NCBI RefSeq assembly: GCF_051414115.1
Contig: NZ_JBLKNZ010000001.1
Location: 806,001 to 870,000 of the forward strand
From: Halovenus marina
GTDB taxonomy: Archaea > Halobacteriota > Halobacteria > Halobacteriales > Haloarculaceae
DNA length: 64,000 bases
Direction: 5' to 3'
Made by a program: the position numbers and the translations under genes. Every line of letters begins with the position of its first letter. The stretch's first letter is position 1. Under the pieces are notes generated by a model. That model ran no database searches, was not told the origin of the DNA, and saw only the letters and a program-made list of their open reading frames with translations. Below, in pieces: positions 18,266 to 25,696 of this stretch.

Positions 18266-18742
18266 ATGGCACGAACTCGGGGGGCGAGTGAGAGACAGGG
18301 GGGACCGCGCGCACAGACGCTTCTGGATTATCTCATCGGGATGACTGTTTTGCTGCTTGTCGTCGTCGGGACGTTCGCGACACTCCCGGGATTGACCGCC
18401 CCGTTCGACGACCCAGTCGATGTCGGAGAGCGACAGATAGCGGATAGACTTGCAGACGCGACGGTCGCGTGGAACAGTTCAACTGCGGGCGCACAGACGG
18501 TTCATTACGACGGACTGGCTGATACACTCCAGTCGGGGTCGTCTTTCGCCACGCTCACTGAACGCGTCGGCATCCCGTCGAACAAGTTCGTGAACGTTAC
18601 GCTGGAATCGGGTGGGGAGATACAGGCATCCGGCGGCAGTACGTTCAGAGACGACCCTGCGGCGACGACCGTTCGGGTCGTCAAGACACACGAGACGACT
18701 GTCTGTACGCCAACCTGTCGACTTATCGTGAGGGTGTGGTAA
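18266..18742 (+). CDS. Pilin-like protein 1 (DUF7287-like)
   Basis: A 158-residue protein with a basic, polar leader of about 15 residues, then a single hydrophobic helix (LLDYLIGMTVLLLVVVGTFATL, about 19-40) and an extracytoplasmic domain. The AQTLLDYLIGM start of the helix resembles haloarchaeal proteins I recall as DUF7287; this is from memory. The mature part has two cysteines only, in VCTPTC near the C-terminus. It is the first of six single-helix proteins behind pilBC, with 1 bp to the next gene. It is likely a minor pilin or pseudopilin. Confidence 0.7.
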   Translation: MARTRGASERQGGPRAQTLLDYLIGMTVLLLVVVGTFATLPGLTAPFDDPVDVGERQIADRLADATVAWNSSTAGAQTVHYDGLADTLQSGSSFATLTERVGIPSNKFVNVTLESGGEIQASGGSTFRDDPAATTVRVVKTHETTVCTPTCRLIVRVW

Positions 18743-18743
18743 G

Positions 18744-19388
18744 ATGCGTGTTAATGCAACCGCACGCGACCGGGGGCAGGCGTATTCATTGGAAGGGATC
18801 ATCGGCGCAATCATCATCGTGAGCGCGCTCGTGATCGGGTTGCAGGCCGCTGAGCCGTCTCCGTGGGCAACCAACGGGGCCGAGCAGCAGGCAGAAGACC
18901 TGCGCACTCAGGTCGAGGACGTACTCGACGCCGCGGGCGAAGACGGGCTTCGAACGGCGATAACCTGTGTGACAAACAGCGTCGAGGGTGACCGCGATCC
19001 GGCTGTTGGGGCCCCGTCGAGCAACGCCACGGAATTCAACAGGATATTGAACCGCTCACTCGTCCAGCCCGGGTACGAGTACACCCTCGTTTTCGAGTGG
19101 CTCGATGCCTCGGGGGACCAGATCACTACTGAGCAGGTGTATCCAGACGACCCGCAGACTCCAGGGGACGGAGCCGTCAGTAGCACTCGGACAATTCTGT
19201 TGAGTGAAGGCGACCGGCTCTACACACGACAGCCAGCTGGAACTGATGAGACGTGTCAGGTTGCCCAGCGAACGCCGAACACGCTGGCTGCGACCGATCG
19301 GAGTGACCTGAACTTCTACATCGACGAACAGGTCGGATCGAACGACGATATCTACGCACTCGTTCGGGTTCGGGTGGTCGCATGGTGA
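18744..19388 (+). CDS. Pilin-like protein 2 (DUF7288-like)
   Basis: A 214-residue protein. After a short polar leader (MRVNATARDRGQ) a hydrophobic helix begins at AYSLEGIIGAIIIVSALVIG with a conserved glutamate near its start, as at position +5 of type IV pilins. The exported domain contains two cysteines (AITCV near 75 and DETCQ near 169) that could form one disulfide, and two N-glycosylation-type sequons (NAT, NRS). It resembles a haloarchaeal family I recall as DUF7288. It overlaps the next gene by 7 bp. The function is not known. Confidence 0.68.
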   Translation: MRVNATARDRGQAYSLEGIIGAIIIVSALVIGLQAAEPSPWATNGAEQQAEDLRTQVEDVLDAAGEDGLRTAITCVTNSVEGDRDPAVGAPSSNATEFNRILNRSLVQPGYEYTLVFEWLDASGDQITTEQVYPDDPQTPGDGAVSSTRTILLSEGDRLYTRQPAGTDETCQVAQRTPNTLAATDRSDLNFYIDEQVGSNDDIYALVRVRVVAW

Positions 19389-20440
19389 GCGATCCACGAG
19401 CGGTTCTGGGAGAGACAACTGACGAGAGTGACAGCCCAGTGACTGCGGCAAACTCGGCAGACCCGCGCGGACGATCTGACCGGGGACAGCTCATCCTTAT
19501 TGCGGCAATCTTGCTCGCGGTGTTGGTCGTTAGCTCCGTCTTGCTGCTCAACACGGCACAATCTGCGACAGAGCTTCGAACGAACCAGCAGTCACAGAGT
19601 GTCACCGACGCAGCACAGACGAACCAGGAGATCCAGCACGGGCTCGAAACGCTTTTCGAGACGAGCACGTCCCTCGCGGAGGCAGACGCAAAGCTCCCGT
19701 ACAGTCTCGACCTCGAATCGGACGTCGAGGCGTTTCACGACCGGTATCTGGGCATCAAAAGCGCGAACACCGCCGGGATGACGACCATCTCGTACGACGA
19801 GCAGGACACGGTCACCGGCGGCATCGTCTTTCAGACTGAACGCGGAACGTTCGAGGCAGCCGACGGCGACGACACCTGGAGAGTTCTCACGGACGTCAAC
19901 TCGGTCCCGACGCTGTCTGCAGATATCGAACGCGTCTCCCCGTCGTCTTCGTTCAATATCTCCGTCAGCGGTATCTCTGCTCAACTCCGGGTCGAAAACA
20001 CCGGCTCGGGATACACCGTCACCCGGCTGGACGGCGGAACTGTCGCGCGGACGTGTTCTGGCCTCGAACCGCCGATCGTCGTCGACTTCCATCGCGGGTC
20101 CGGCGAGGTGCGAGGGGCAACTGACGGCTGTGAGCAGTTCACTCTCGGACGAGGGCTCTCGTCGGGTTATTCCATCGAATTCGAGAATGGACACAACGCA
20201 GAGGGAACGTACGTTATCTCGGGGAGCGGCGATGCCACGTTCGACGACGCTGCCGACGTGAACAGCTACGACCCGAACGTCGACTGGCCGACGTCGGACG
20301 AGCCGAACTACCGCGGCCCGGCTGACGCTTCGTCGAACGGGGACGATATCGTCGTCAACCCCACCTTCGTGGTGACCTACGACGACCCTGATCTCACCTA
20401 TCAGAGCGCCTACGGACTCTACAACAGGACAGGACGATGA
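19382..20440 (+). CDS. Pilin-like protein 3
   Basis: A 352-residue protein with a long, acidic cytoplasmic leader of about 38 residues ending SDRGQLILIAAI, then one hydrophobic helix (LILIAAILLAVLVVSSVLLL). The exported part is beta-rich in appearance with many serine, threonine and glycine residues, and has exactly two cysteines (ARTCSG and DGCEQ, about 30 residues apart). The RGQLILIAA block is shared by a group of haloarchaeal proteins always found beside pilin-like genes. Start and stop overlap with both neighbours, so it is translated with the operon. The function is unknown. Confidence 0.68.
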   Translation: MVSDPRAVLGETTDESDSPVTAANSADPRGRSDRGQLILIAAILLAVLVVSSVLLLNTAQSATELRTNQQSQSVTDAAQTNQEIQHGLETLFETSTSLAEADAKLPYSLDLESDVEAFHDRYLGIKSANTAGMTTISYDEQDTVTGGIVFQTERGTFEAADGDDTWRVLTDVNSVPTLSADIERVSPSSSFNISVSGISAQLRVENTGSGYTVTRLDGGTVARTCSGLEPPIVVDFHRGSGEVRGATDGCEQFTLGRGLSSGYSIEFENGHNAEGTYVISGSGDATFDDAADVNSYDPNVDWPTSDEPNYRGPADASSNGDDIVVNPTFVVTYDDPDLTYQSAYGLYNRTGR

Positions 20441-21102
20441 GTGTGAACCAACCCCCAGATGGCTGTGATCGCAGAGACCCAGCGACCGAGAGTGCCCGTG
20501 GACGCGACACTGCATCGAGGGTGTCGTCCAGGAACGCCGAAGATGACTCACGGCCCGGAGAGGGGAGTTCGAGTCGCTCGCGGCCACAGCCGAGGTTCCG
20601 ACGCAGTTCAGGGCTGGCGACTGACACAAGGGGCGTTTCAGTTGCACTCACGCACGCGCTGACGCTCGGGATCACGGCGGTGTTGATTATTGGGTTGCTC
20701 TTTTCGGCCGGGCAGTATCTGGACACACAGGAAGACCGCGCCGCGTTGACACAGCTCGACGAGGTTGGCAACGACATGGTCGCACAGATTCACGCGCTCG
20801 ACCAACTCAACAGGACCGGCGAACAGGTGCAGGCGACCATCGAGCCGAACTACCCCGAGCTGGTGTTCGACGAAGCGCCCTACACGATTGGTCTCGCGGA
20901 TGCCGACAGCACGTCGAGATACAGGAACGCCCCGAACGTGGATGTCGTCGTCACGATCGATTCGCGGTTTACCGACGGCCCTCGGGCGTATCCAGTGACG
21001 ACACAGACGGACCTGAACATCGGGTCAACCGTCCGGGGCGCACAGCCAGTTCTCCGTCTCTGCACGAACCCACAGGAGATCACACTCGGGAGGTGTCCAT
21101 AG
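20437..21102 (+). CDS. Pilin-like protein 4 (DUF7266-like)
   Basis: A 221-residue protein. A long charged leader of about 65 residues ends TDTRGVSVALTHALTLG, followed by a hydrophobic helix to about residue 90. RGVS before the helix is like the cleavage region of archaeal class III signal peptides, though a normal prepilin-peptidase site (basic residue, glycine) was not proven. The mature part carries two cysteines close together at the C-terminus (RLCTNPQEITLGRC); a third cysteine is in the leader. It overlaps gene 3 by 4 bp and is directly followed by gene 5. Confidence 0.66.
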   Translation: MSVNQPPDGCDRRDPATESARGRDTASRVSSRNAEDDSRPGEGSSSRSRPQPRFRRSSGLATDTRGVSVALTHALTLGITAVLIIGLLFSAGQYLDTQEDRAALTQLDEVGNDMVAQIHALDQLNRTGEQVQATIEPNYPELVFDEAPYTIGLADADSTSRYRNAPNVDVVVTIDSRFTDGPRAYPVTTQTDLNIGSTVRGAQPVLRLCTNPQEITLGRCP

Positions 21103-22065
21103 ATGCGAGCGCAGCGACCACCCACGCAGGAAATGCACGCACAGCGCCCATCCACACGAGAAATACACGCACAGCGCCCATCCACACGAGAAATACACGC
21201 ACAGCGCCCATCCACGCGGTGTTCATCCCAGCCAGCCACACAGACGCGTCGAGGGGTCTCTGACGTTCCTGCATTCATTCTGATGTTTTCTATTATTGTT
21301 CTGGCTACCACGACAGTCGCTGTCGCTGGCGTCAACCAGTTGACCGCGCTCAACGACCGCGAGACGATCAATACAGCCGAGCGCTCGATGGAGGCCACTG
21401 CGGCGACGCTCGATAAGATCCACCAGCAGAGTGACCCGGCCCGGTCGGTACGGCTTCCGCTCGGAACTGGGAGCATCTGGCTGAATCAGACGACGCTTTC
21501 TGTCGATTCTCCTGACATCTCTCTGACGGGGACGCCGTTCGAGAACCCGATCGATGTCAACTCGCTCGAACACCGGTTCGACCGCAATCCCGAACCCATC
21601 ACGTTCGCCTACGAAGCAGGCGGGGCGTTCCGATCGGACGCCGGGATCGAACGGTACGAGCCAGCGATGCGCTGTACCACGGGTGCAGGTGGTGACACTG
21701 TCGCAGTCGTCTCGGTCGTGAAGCTGACAAGTGGTGACTCGATCGACGTTGCGTCCGGGTACCGCGATGGTATTTCTATCGATCCGACTGACATCTCGTC
21801 GGGGGGAGCAGGCCCTGACCTGAGTCGGTCGCTGCAGATCGATGCGCAACTCCTCGATACGGACCGAGTCGTCAGGGAGTTCTCTACCACTGGCGAGATC
21901 ACTGTCGATGTCGCGGAGACGGCGTATCCTGACCAGTGGATTCGCTATCTTCGTGTGGCTGCGGGCTGGGACCGGCAGGGGCCGAACAGTTCCGAGTTCT
22001 CCTGCGAGGCTGGCCGGGCCTTGCTTCGGGTTGTCACAGTCGAACTGTCGACGCCAGGCTTCTGA
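21103..22065 (+). CDS. Pilin-like protein 5 with a tandem-repeat leader
   Basis: A 320-residue protein. The hydrophobic helix (VPAFILMFSIIVLATTTVAVAG) follows the motif RRGVSDV at about residue 47. The leader before it is unusual: it contains about four copies of a ten-residue unit HAQRPSTREI, encoded by a 30-bp tandem repeat, so it is basic and repetitive. The exported domain has exactly two cysteines (MRCTTG and FSCEAG); a third lies in the leader. The ATG follows the preceding stop at once. A shorter form could start within the repeats (ATG at 21133), but a start after them is not available as ATG. The function is unknown; a minor pilin is likely. Confidence 0.66.
   Translation: MRAQRPPTQEMHAQRPSTREIHAQRPSTREIHAQRPSTRCSSQPATQTRRGVSDVPAFILMFSIIVLATTTVAVAGVNQLTALNDRETINTAERSMEATAATLDKIHQQSDPARSVRLPLGTGSIWLNQTTLSVDSPDISLTGTPFENPIDVNSLEHRFDRNPEPITFAYEAGGAFRSDAGIERYEPAMRCTTGAGGDTVAVVSVVKLTSGDSIDVASGYRDGISIDPTDISSGGAGPDLSRSLQIDAQLLDTDRVVREFSTTGEITVDVAETAYPDQWIRYLRVAAGWDRQGPNSSEFSCEAGRALLRVVTVELSTPGF
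21106..21219 (+). repeat. 30-bp tandem repeat, about 3.8 copies, in the pilin-like gene
   Basis: Units at 21106-21135 (diverged), 21136-21165 and 21166-21195 (identical), and 21196-21219 (partial, 24 bases). The unit begins CACGCACAGCGCCCATCCAC and is a multiple of three, so each copy adds HAQRPSTREI to the leader. Copy number is likely to vary by slippage. Confidence 0.9.
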
Positions 22066-22116
22066 TTTGGGCACACGTCCCGACAGTACCGTCTGCGTTC
22101 GCTCGCGTCTCCGCGA

Positions 22117-22127
22117 CATATTTATAT
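22117..22127 (+). promoter_or_regulatory. TATA box for the last pilin-like gene
   Basis: CATATTTATAT is a strong archaeal TATA element in an otherwise GC-rich gap. It is centred about 30 nt before the ATG at 22153, which fits a leaderless transcript and makes the ATG at 22126, inside the box, unlikely as the start. It implies that the last gene can be expressed independently of the pilBC operon. Confidence 0.65.
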
Positions 22128-22152
22128 GGATAGATCGATTCCTTTGGATCGA

Positions 22153-24054
22153 ATGGTGGGGGCGATTCAGCGGGGCGACAAGAGAGGGGTATCCGAGATA
22201 CTCGGAACGACGTTCGTGATTTCGCTGTCGCTTCTGAGTGCGCTCGCGGTCATCGCGCTCGGGACGGTCACGATCCAGGGGGTGACCGACCACTCGACGG
22301 ACAGTGTCGGCCAGCAGTCGATCGAGGAGATGCAACAGCGGCTGTCCGGTCTGTCGGAGCACTCCTTCGAGTCGTCGACGACGTTCGAGTTTCCCGGTCG
22401 CACCGGCGATGACGTTCAGATGGACCCCGACGAAGGCGTCGTCAGAGTCGAAGTCGAGAACGCCGCAGGTGATACAGCCCAGACGCAGTTCGATCTGGGC
22501 ACGATAACACACGAGACAAGCGACGGGCGAACGCTGATCTTCCAGGGTGGAGCACTTTTCGTGCAGTCCGCTCCGGGGTCTGCTCGGCTGATTTCGGAGC
22601 CGTCGTTTGACTTTGCCGATGGCCAACTCGACCTCTCGCTGATGCAGATAGACAGTACTGATCAACTTAGAGAGCGCGAGCAGATAACGGCCGAGCGACT
22701 GGCCGCGGAGTCACGGGAACTCAGCGAGGATATCCGCACAGATCTCGCCTCCGTCTGGGAAATCACGAGCGACGGCACACAGTACGGTGTCGAACCAGTC
22801 GATATCACGGTGACATTCGAGACCGAGTACTACCGGGGCTGGAAGGCGTACGCGAGCAACTACATGACTGATTCACCGACCACAACCAGTGTCGACCAGA
22901 ATCAAAATACGTTCACGATGAAGTTCGATAACGTGGGGAAGAACTCGAATTTGATCACGGAGATCAACAACTTCAACAGCGTCGTGTACTCGGGTCACGC
23001 CCAGTACGCCAAACTACACAACGACATCGACGACGAAGGCGACCAGAAACTCAGGATCGACCGCGGCGACACTGTTGCTGTGTACGACAATCCAAGTGGC
23101 CCGGGTGTCGAGGGGCCATGGGCGATTCACGAGAGCGGCAACAACTGGAAGTACTATCCCGCGCCCGGTGGTGGCAATATCAAGTCCTCACAGTTGTCCG
23201 ATTTCGATTACAACAACAACGATATCGGGACGTACGCGGACGACTTGCCCATCTGTGTCGTCAACGGCGACACCGGTGATATGGAGGACGCAATCGACGA
23301 TGGGGACTGCGTCGAGCAGATGCTCGGCGTGTCCGATCCCGGATCGCTCGACCCGACCAGCGACTTCGTGATCTCCAACGTGAACGTGGATACGTCGACA
23401 AAGACGGTGACAGCCGATATCACGAACGAGGGGTATATCGACGACGAGCAGTACGTGACTCTGGTGGATGTCAACTCCGGTGCCGTCGTCGATTACAGCA
23501 ACAGCGCCGCAGGACAGCCCCTCCAACTCGATGTCGGTGACACAAAACAGGTCAGTCTCTCGTGGAACGATGGAGCCGCACCGCCGAACTCTGAACTTAC
23601 CGGCTTGGGCACGATCCGGATCGAGACCGAAACCGACGCAGTCACAAGCACCAAGCCGAGTAGGACACACTCCCTCAACAGTGACTTTGCGCTAGATATC
23701 GATTTCCCGTCATCGGTTCCAGAGTACGGAGAGAGTGTCTCCGTGGATATCGACCTGGAAAACCAGGGCAGCGATCAGGATACCCAGACCGTCGCTCTCA
23801 AACTCGACGGGTCGACAGTCGATCTGAAAACGGTGACGCTGTCCGGGACTGCTGGCCCGAACCCGACGAGGTCGATAACGCTCGACGCCGAACTGCGTGG
23901 CGTCTCACGAACGGCCGAACTCACCGTCTCGACCGACGACGACACGGAATCACAGGCGATTCTGGTCGATCCCGAACCGCTCCCCGACCCCGAGATGCGG
24001 CTGTACCAGAACCCAATTTCCGTGTCGGTCGACACGGTGCAGATACACGACTGA
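22153..24054 (+). CDS. Large pilin-like surface protein, 633 aa
   Basis: A 633-residue protein with a short leader MVGAIQRGDKRGVSEILG, then one hydrophobic helix (TTFVISLSLLSALAVIALGTV). RGVSEILG matches the N-terminal signature of haloarchaeal pilin-like families (RGVSEVIG). The remainder is acidic and extracytoplasmic. From about residue 420 there are two CARDB-like beta-sandwich segments, with DITNEGYIDDEQYVTLVD in the first and DIDLENQGSDQDTQTVALKL in the second; the assignment rests on the NEG/NQG spacing pattern. It has exactly two cysteines (PICVVNG and DGDCVEQ). Size and adhesive-type domains suggest a tip protein or adhesin. The start was chosen from the TATA box at 22117. A TnpB element lies immediately downstream. 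Confidence 0.72.
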   Translation: MVGAIQRGDKRGVSEILGTTFVISLSLLSALAVIALGTVTIQGVTDHSTDSVGQQSIEEMQQRLSGLSEHSFESSTTFEFPGRTGDDVQMDPDEGVVRVEVENAAGDTAQTQFDLGTITHETSDGRTLIFQGGALFVQSAPGSARLISEPSFDFADGQLDLSLMQIDSTDQLREREQITAERLAAESRELSEDIRTDLASVWEITSDGTQYGVEPVDITVTFETEYYRGWKAYASNYMTDSPTTTSVDQNQNTFTMKFDNVGKNSNLITEINNFNSVVYSGHAQYAKLHNDIDDEGDQKLRIDRGDTVAVYDNPSGPGVEGPWAIHESGNNWKYYPAPGGGNIKSSQLSDFDYNNNDIGTYADDLPICVVNGDTGDMEDAIDDGDCVEQMLGVSDPGSLDPTSDFVISNVNVDTSTKTVTADITNEGYIDDEQYVTLVDVNSGAVVDYSNSAAGQPLQLDVGDTKQVSLSWNDGAAPPNSELTGLGTIRIETETDAVTSTKPSRTHSLNSDFALDIDFPSSVPEYGESVSVDIDLENQGSDQDTQTVALKLDGSTVDLKTVTLSGTAGPNPTRSITLDAELRGVSRTAELTVSTDDDTESQAILVDPEPLPDPEMRLYQNPISVSVDTVQIHD

Positions 24055-24060
24055 CTGGGT

Positions 24061-24200
24061 AAACTACCCTCCCCTACTTCGCTCGGGGGCAATAGCCCCG
24101 CTCGCTCGTTGAGGGGAGGGCTTTCGCGTGGACTCCCGTTCTACGCCGCATCAGCGGCGGGAAGGTCGTACTCTCCACTCACGTTCAGCGTCCCGCGATT
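24061..24200 (-). ncRNA. Possible omega RNA (TnpB guide RNA scaffold)
   Basis: In IS200/IS605 elements the guide RNA comes from the 3' end of tnpB and the right end of the element. Here the last part of tnpB and the following GC-rich double stem (24067-24120) fit such a scaffold. The guide would be the bases just after the element end on the minus strand, i.e. the reverse complement of the 3' end of the pilin-like gene (about 24040-24060). Boundaries are guesses. Confidence 0.35.
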
Positions 24201-25349
24201 CAAGCGCACGTCTACGGGTGCGCCTCCGTCGTCTGCGTTTTGCCGACGCCGGAGATACTGCAGGCCGATGTTCTTCGCCGCGTTGTAGTCAGCATGGTTC
24301 TGGTAGCCACAATCCAGACACTCGAAGTCCTCACCATGGCGGTTGTCGTCGTGGGTAAACCCACACGTCGAACACCGCTTCGAGGTGTTCCGGGGGTCTA
24401 CGTGGACGGCTTCGACGCCCTGTTCCCTGGCTTTGTAGGCGACGTACTCGGAGAGGCGACGGAACGCCCACAGATGGTGCCACGACGCCTGTGGCACGTT
24501 CTCACGAATGTCCGTCAGATCCTCGAACACGATATGCGAACAGTCGTGTTCGACGGCTTCGGCGACGATTTCGTTGGCGATCCGATGCAGGAACATCTCG
24601 AAGCGCCCGTCCTCTTTGCGCTCGACGCCTGCTATCGCGTCGTGTGCCGCTCGCGTTCCGCACTGTTGGAGATCGCCACGCCGCTTCTCGTACTCTCGCT
24701 TCCAGTGGGTGAACTCGTCTGCCGACCAGAACCGCCCGGTCGACGCGACCGCGAGTTGGTTCACACCGAGGTCCACACCGAGGACTGTTCTGTGCTCGGT
24801 CGTGGTGTCGGTGTCGTCGTCCTCTTTGAGCATCGACGCATGGAGATACCAGTTGCCGTCGCGCCGATGGAGTGTTGCACGCCGAAACTCGTAGTCCTCA
24901 TTGGCGACGTACTTCGTCGGCGGTGTGTCGGCGTCGTCGGGCAGAACGTAGTCACACTCGATTCGTCCGTCCGGTGTTGACAGCGAAACGCGGTCACGAT
25001 GGAACGTGGCGCTTCGCTTGTCGTAGACGGCGGTATCCGCCGTGAACGTCGGACGGGATGTCCCTTGGTCGTTTGTGAGCCGCTCGACGCCGCTTTTGAT
25101 GGCTTCGACAGCTTGGCGAATCCCTTTCTGGACGAGATTCGCGGTCAACTCCGTGTCCTCGCGGAGCTGGTCGTACAGCGCAGCTTCGGCCTTCGCCTTG
25201 GATGTGACGTGGTAGCCGTCCTCGCCGTGCCAGCACCATTCGCTCGCGGTGTTGGCACAGTATTTGAATTGCTCGACGGTCTCCCGCAGGTGTGCATCTG
25301 CGGCATCGGGTGTGTCGAGCTTGATAATGGCGGTTCGACGGTATTCCAC
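24141..25349 (-). CDS. tnpB: RNA-guided endonuclease TnpB (transposase accessory OrfB)
   Basis: A 402-residue, apparently intact TnpB. The RuvC-like catalytic residues are all present: D193 in GVDLGVNQLA, E276 in IVFEDLTDIR and D354 in NHADYNAAKNIG. The zinc ribbon between the last two is CSTCG...CLDCG (C326, C329, C344, C347). Related proteins are guided by an omega RNA to cut DNA at an empty donor site, which helps the element persist. The GTG at 25349 (VEYRRTAIIKLD) was taken as start because family members begin there; an upstream GTG at 25403 would add 18 residues. It lies convergent to the pilus-like operon. Confidence 0.92.
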   Translation of the reverse strand: MEYRRTAIIKLDTPDAADAHLRETVEQFKYCANTASEWCWHGEDGYHVTSKAKAEAALYDQLREDTELTANLVQKGIRQAVEAIKSGVERLTNDQGTSRPTFTADTAVYDKRSATFHRDRVSLSTPDGRIECDYVLPDDADTPPTKYVANEDYEFRRATLHRRDGNWYLHASMLKEDDDTDTTTEHRTVLGVDLGVNQLAVASTGRFWSADEFTHWKREYEKRRGDLQQCGTRAAHDAIAGVERKEDGRFEMFLHRIANEIVAEAVEHDCSHIVFEDLTDIRENVPQASWHHLWAFRRLSEYVAYKAREQGVEAVHVDPRNTSKRCSTCGFTHDDNRHGEDFECLDCGYQNHADYNAAKNIGLQYLRRRQNADDGGAPVDVRLNRGTLNVSGEYDLPAADAA

Positions 25350-25470
25350 GATATTTTCACATATCCGGTTATAGTTACTTACTGATTGGGGGTTAGCAGG
25401 CACCAGTCTGGCAGCTGATTAGTACCGGGTCGGTTTCTGCTCACGGGTCGTAGGCTCGTTCGCACGGCCC

Positions 25471-25611
25471 GCGGAACTTCGTTCCGCGCTGTCCTCCCCA
25501 CCCTACTCGCTTGTGCTTCCGCCGGGACCGGAAGCCCGGCGTCGTCCGAAAATCTCTGATTTTCGGGATCACGAGAATCTTTGATTCTCGAACGACTCCT
25601 TGAGGGTGGGG
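25471..25611. repeat. Nested hairpins upstream of tnpB
   Basis: CCCCACCCT (25496-25504) can pair with AGGGTGGGG (25603-25611), enclosing two perfect hairpins of near-identical design: CCGAAAATC/GATTTTCGG (25546-25566) and CGAGAATC/GATTCTCG (25572-25590). A further hairpin GCGGAAC-TTC-GTTCCGC is at 25471-25487. This is probably the left end of the tnpB element or an older hairpin element. The 348-bp stretch between tnpB and tyrS holds no other gene. Confidence 0.7.
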
Positions 25612-25667
25612 CCTCCACCTCGAATTAGGTGAACCGCTGATTCGTCTGACCGACCGGAAGTGAAGGA

Positions 25668-25673
25668 TTTATT
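25668..25673 (+). promoter_or_regulatory. TATA box of tyrS
   Basis: TTTATT, within GGATTTATTCGG, is centred 27 nt before the ATG of tyrS, the spacing of a leaderless haloarchaeal gene. It supports the start at 25697. Confidence 0.6.
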
Positions 25674-25696
25674 CGGGTGTGTGCGGGACTCAAGGT

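Larger units (their letters stand above)
24061..25620 (-). mobile_element. Solo tnpB insertion element (IS1341-type of IS200/IS605)
   Basis: One tnpB gene and no tnpA. Downstream of tnpB on its strand is a strong stem, CCCTCCCCT (24067-24075) with AGGGGAGGG (24112-24120) enclosing GGGGC-AATA-GCCCC, as expected for the right end. Upstream of tnpB is a second hairpin-rich zone up to about 25611. The exact ends were not determined; the right end starts within about 10 bp of the stop of the pilin-like gene, and the tyrS promoter begins at about 25660. No target-site duplication is expected for this family. Without a partner TnpA it can move only in trans. Confidence 0.7.

Noticed and set aside
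21106..21219. The 30-bp repeats as a CRISPR array
   Set aside because: The copies abut with no spacers, are multiples of three, and continue a coding frame. No cas gene is present.
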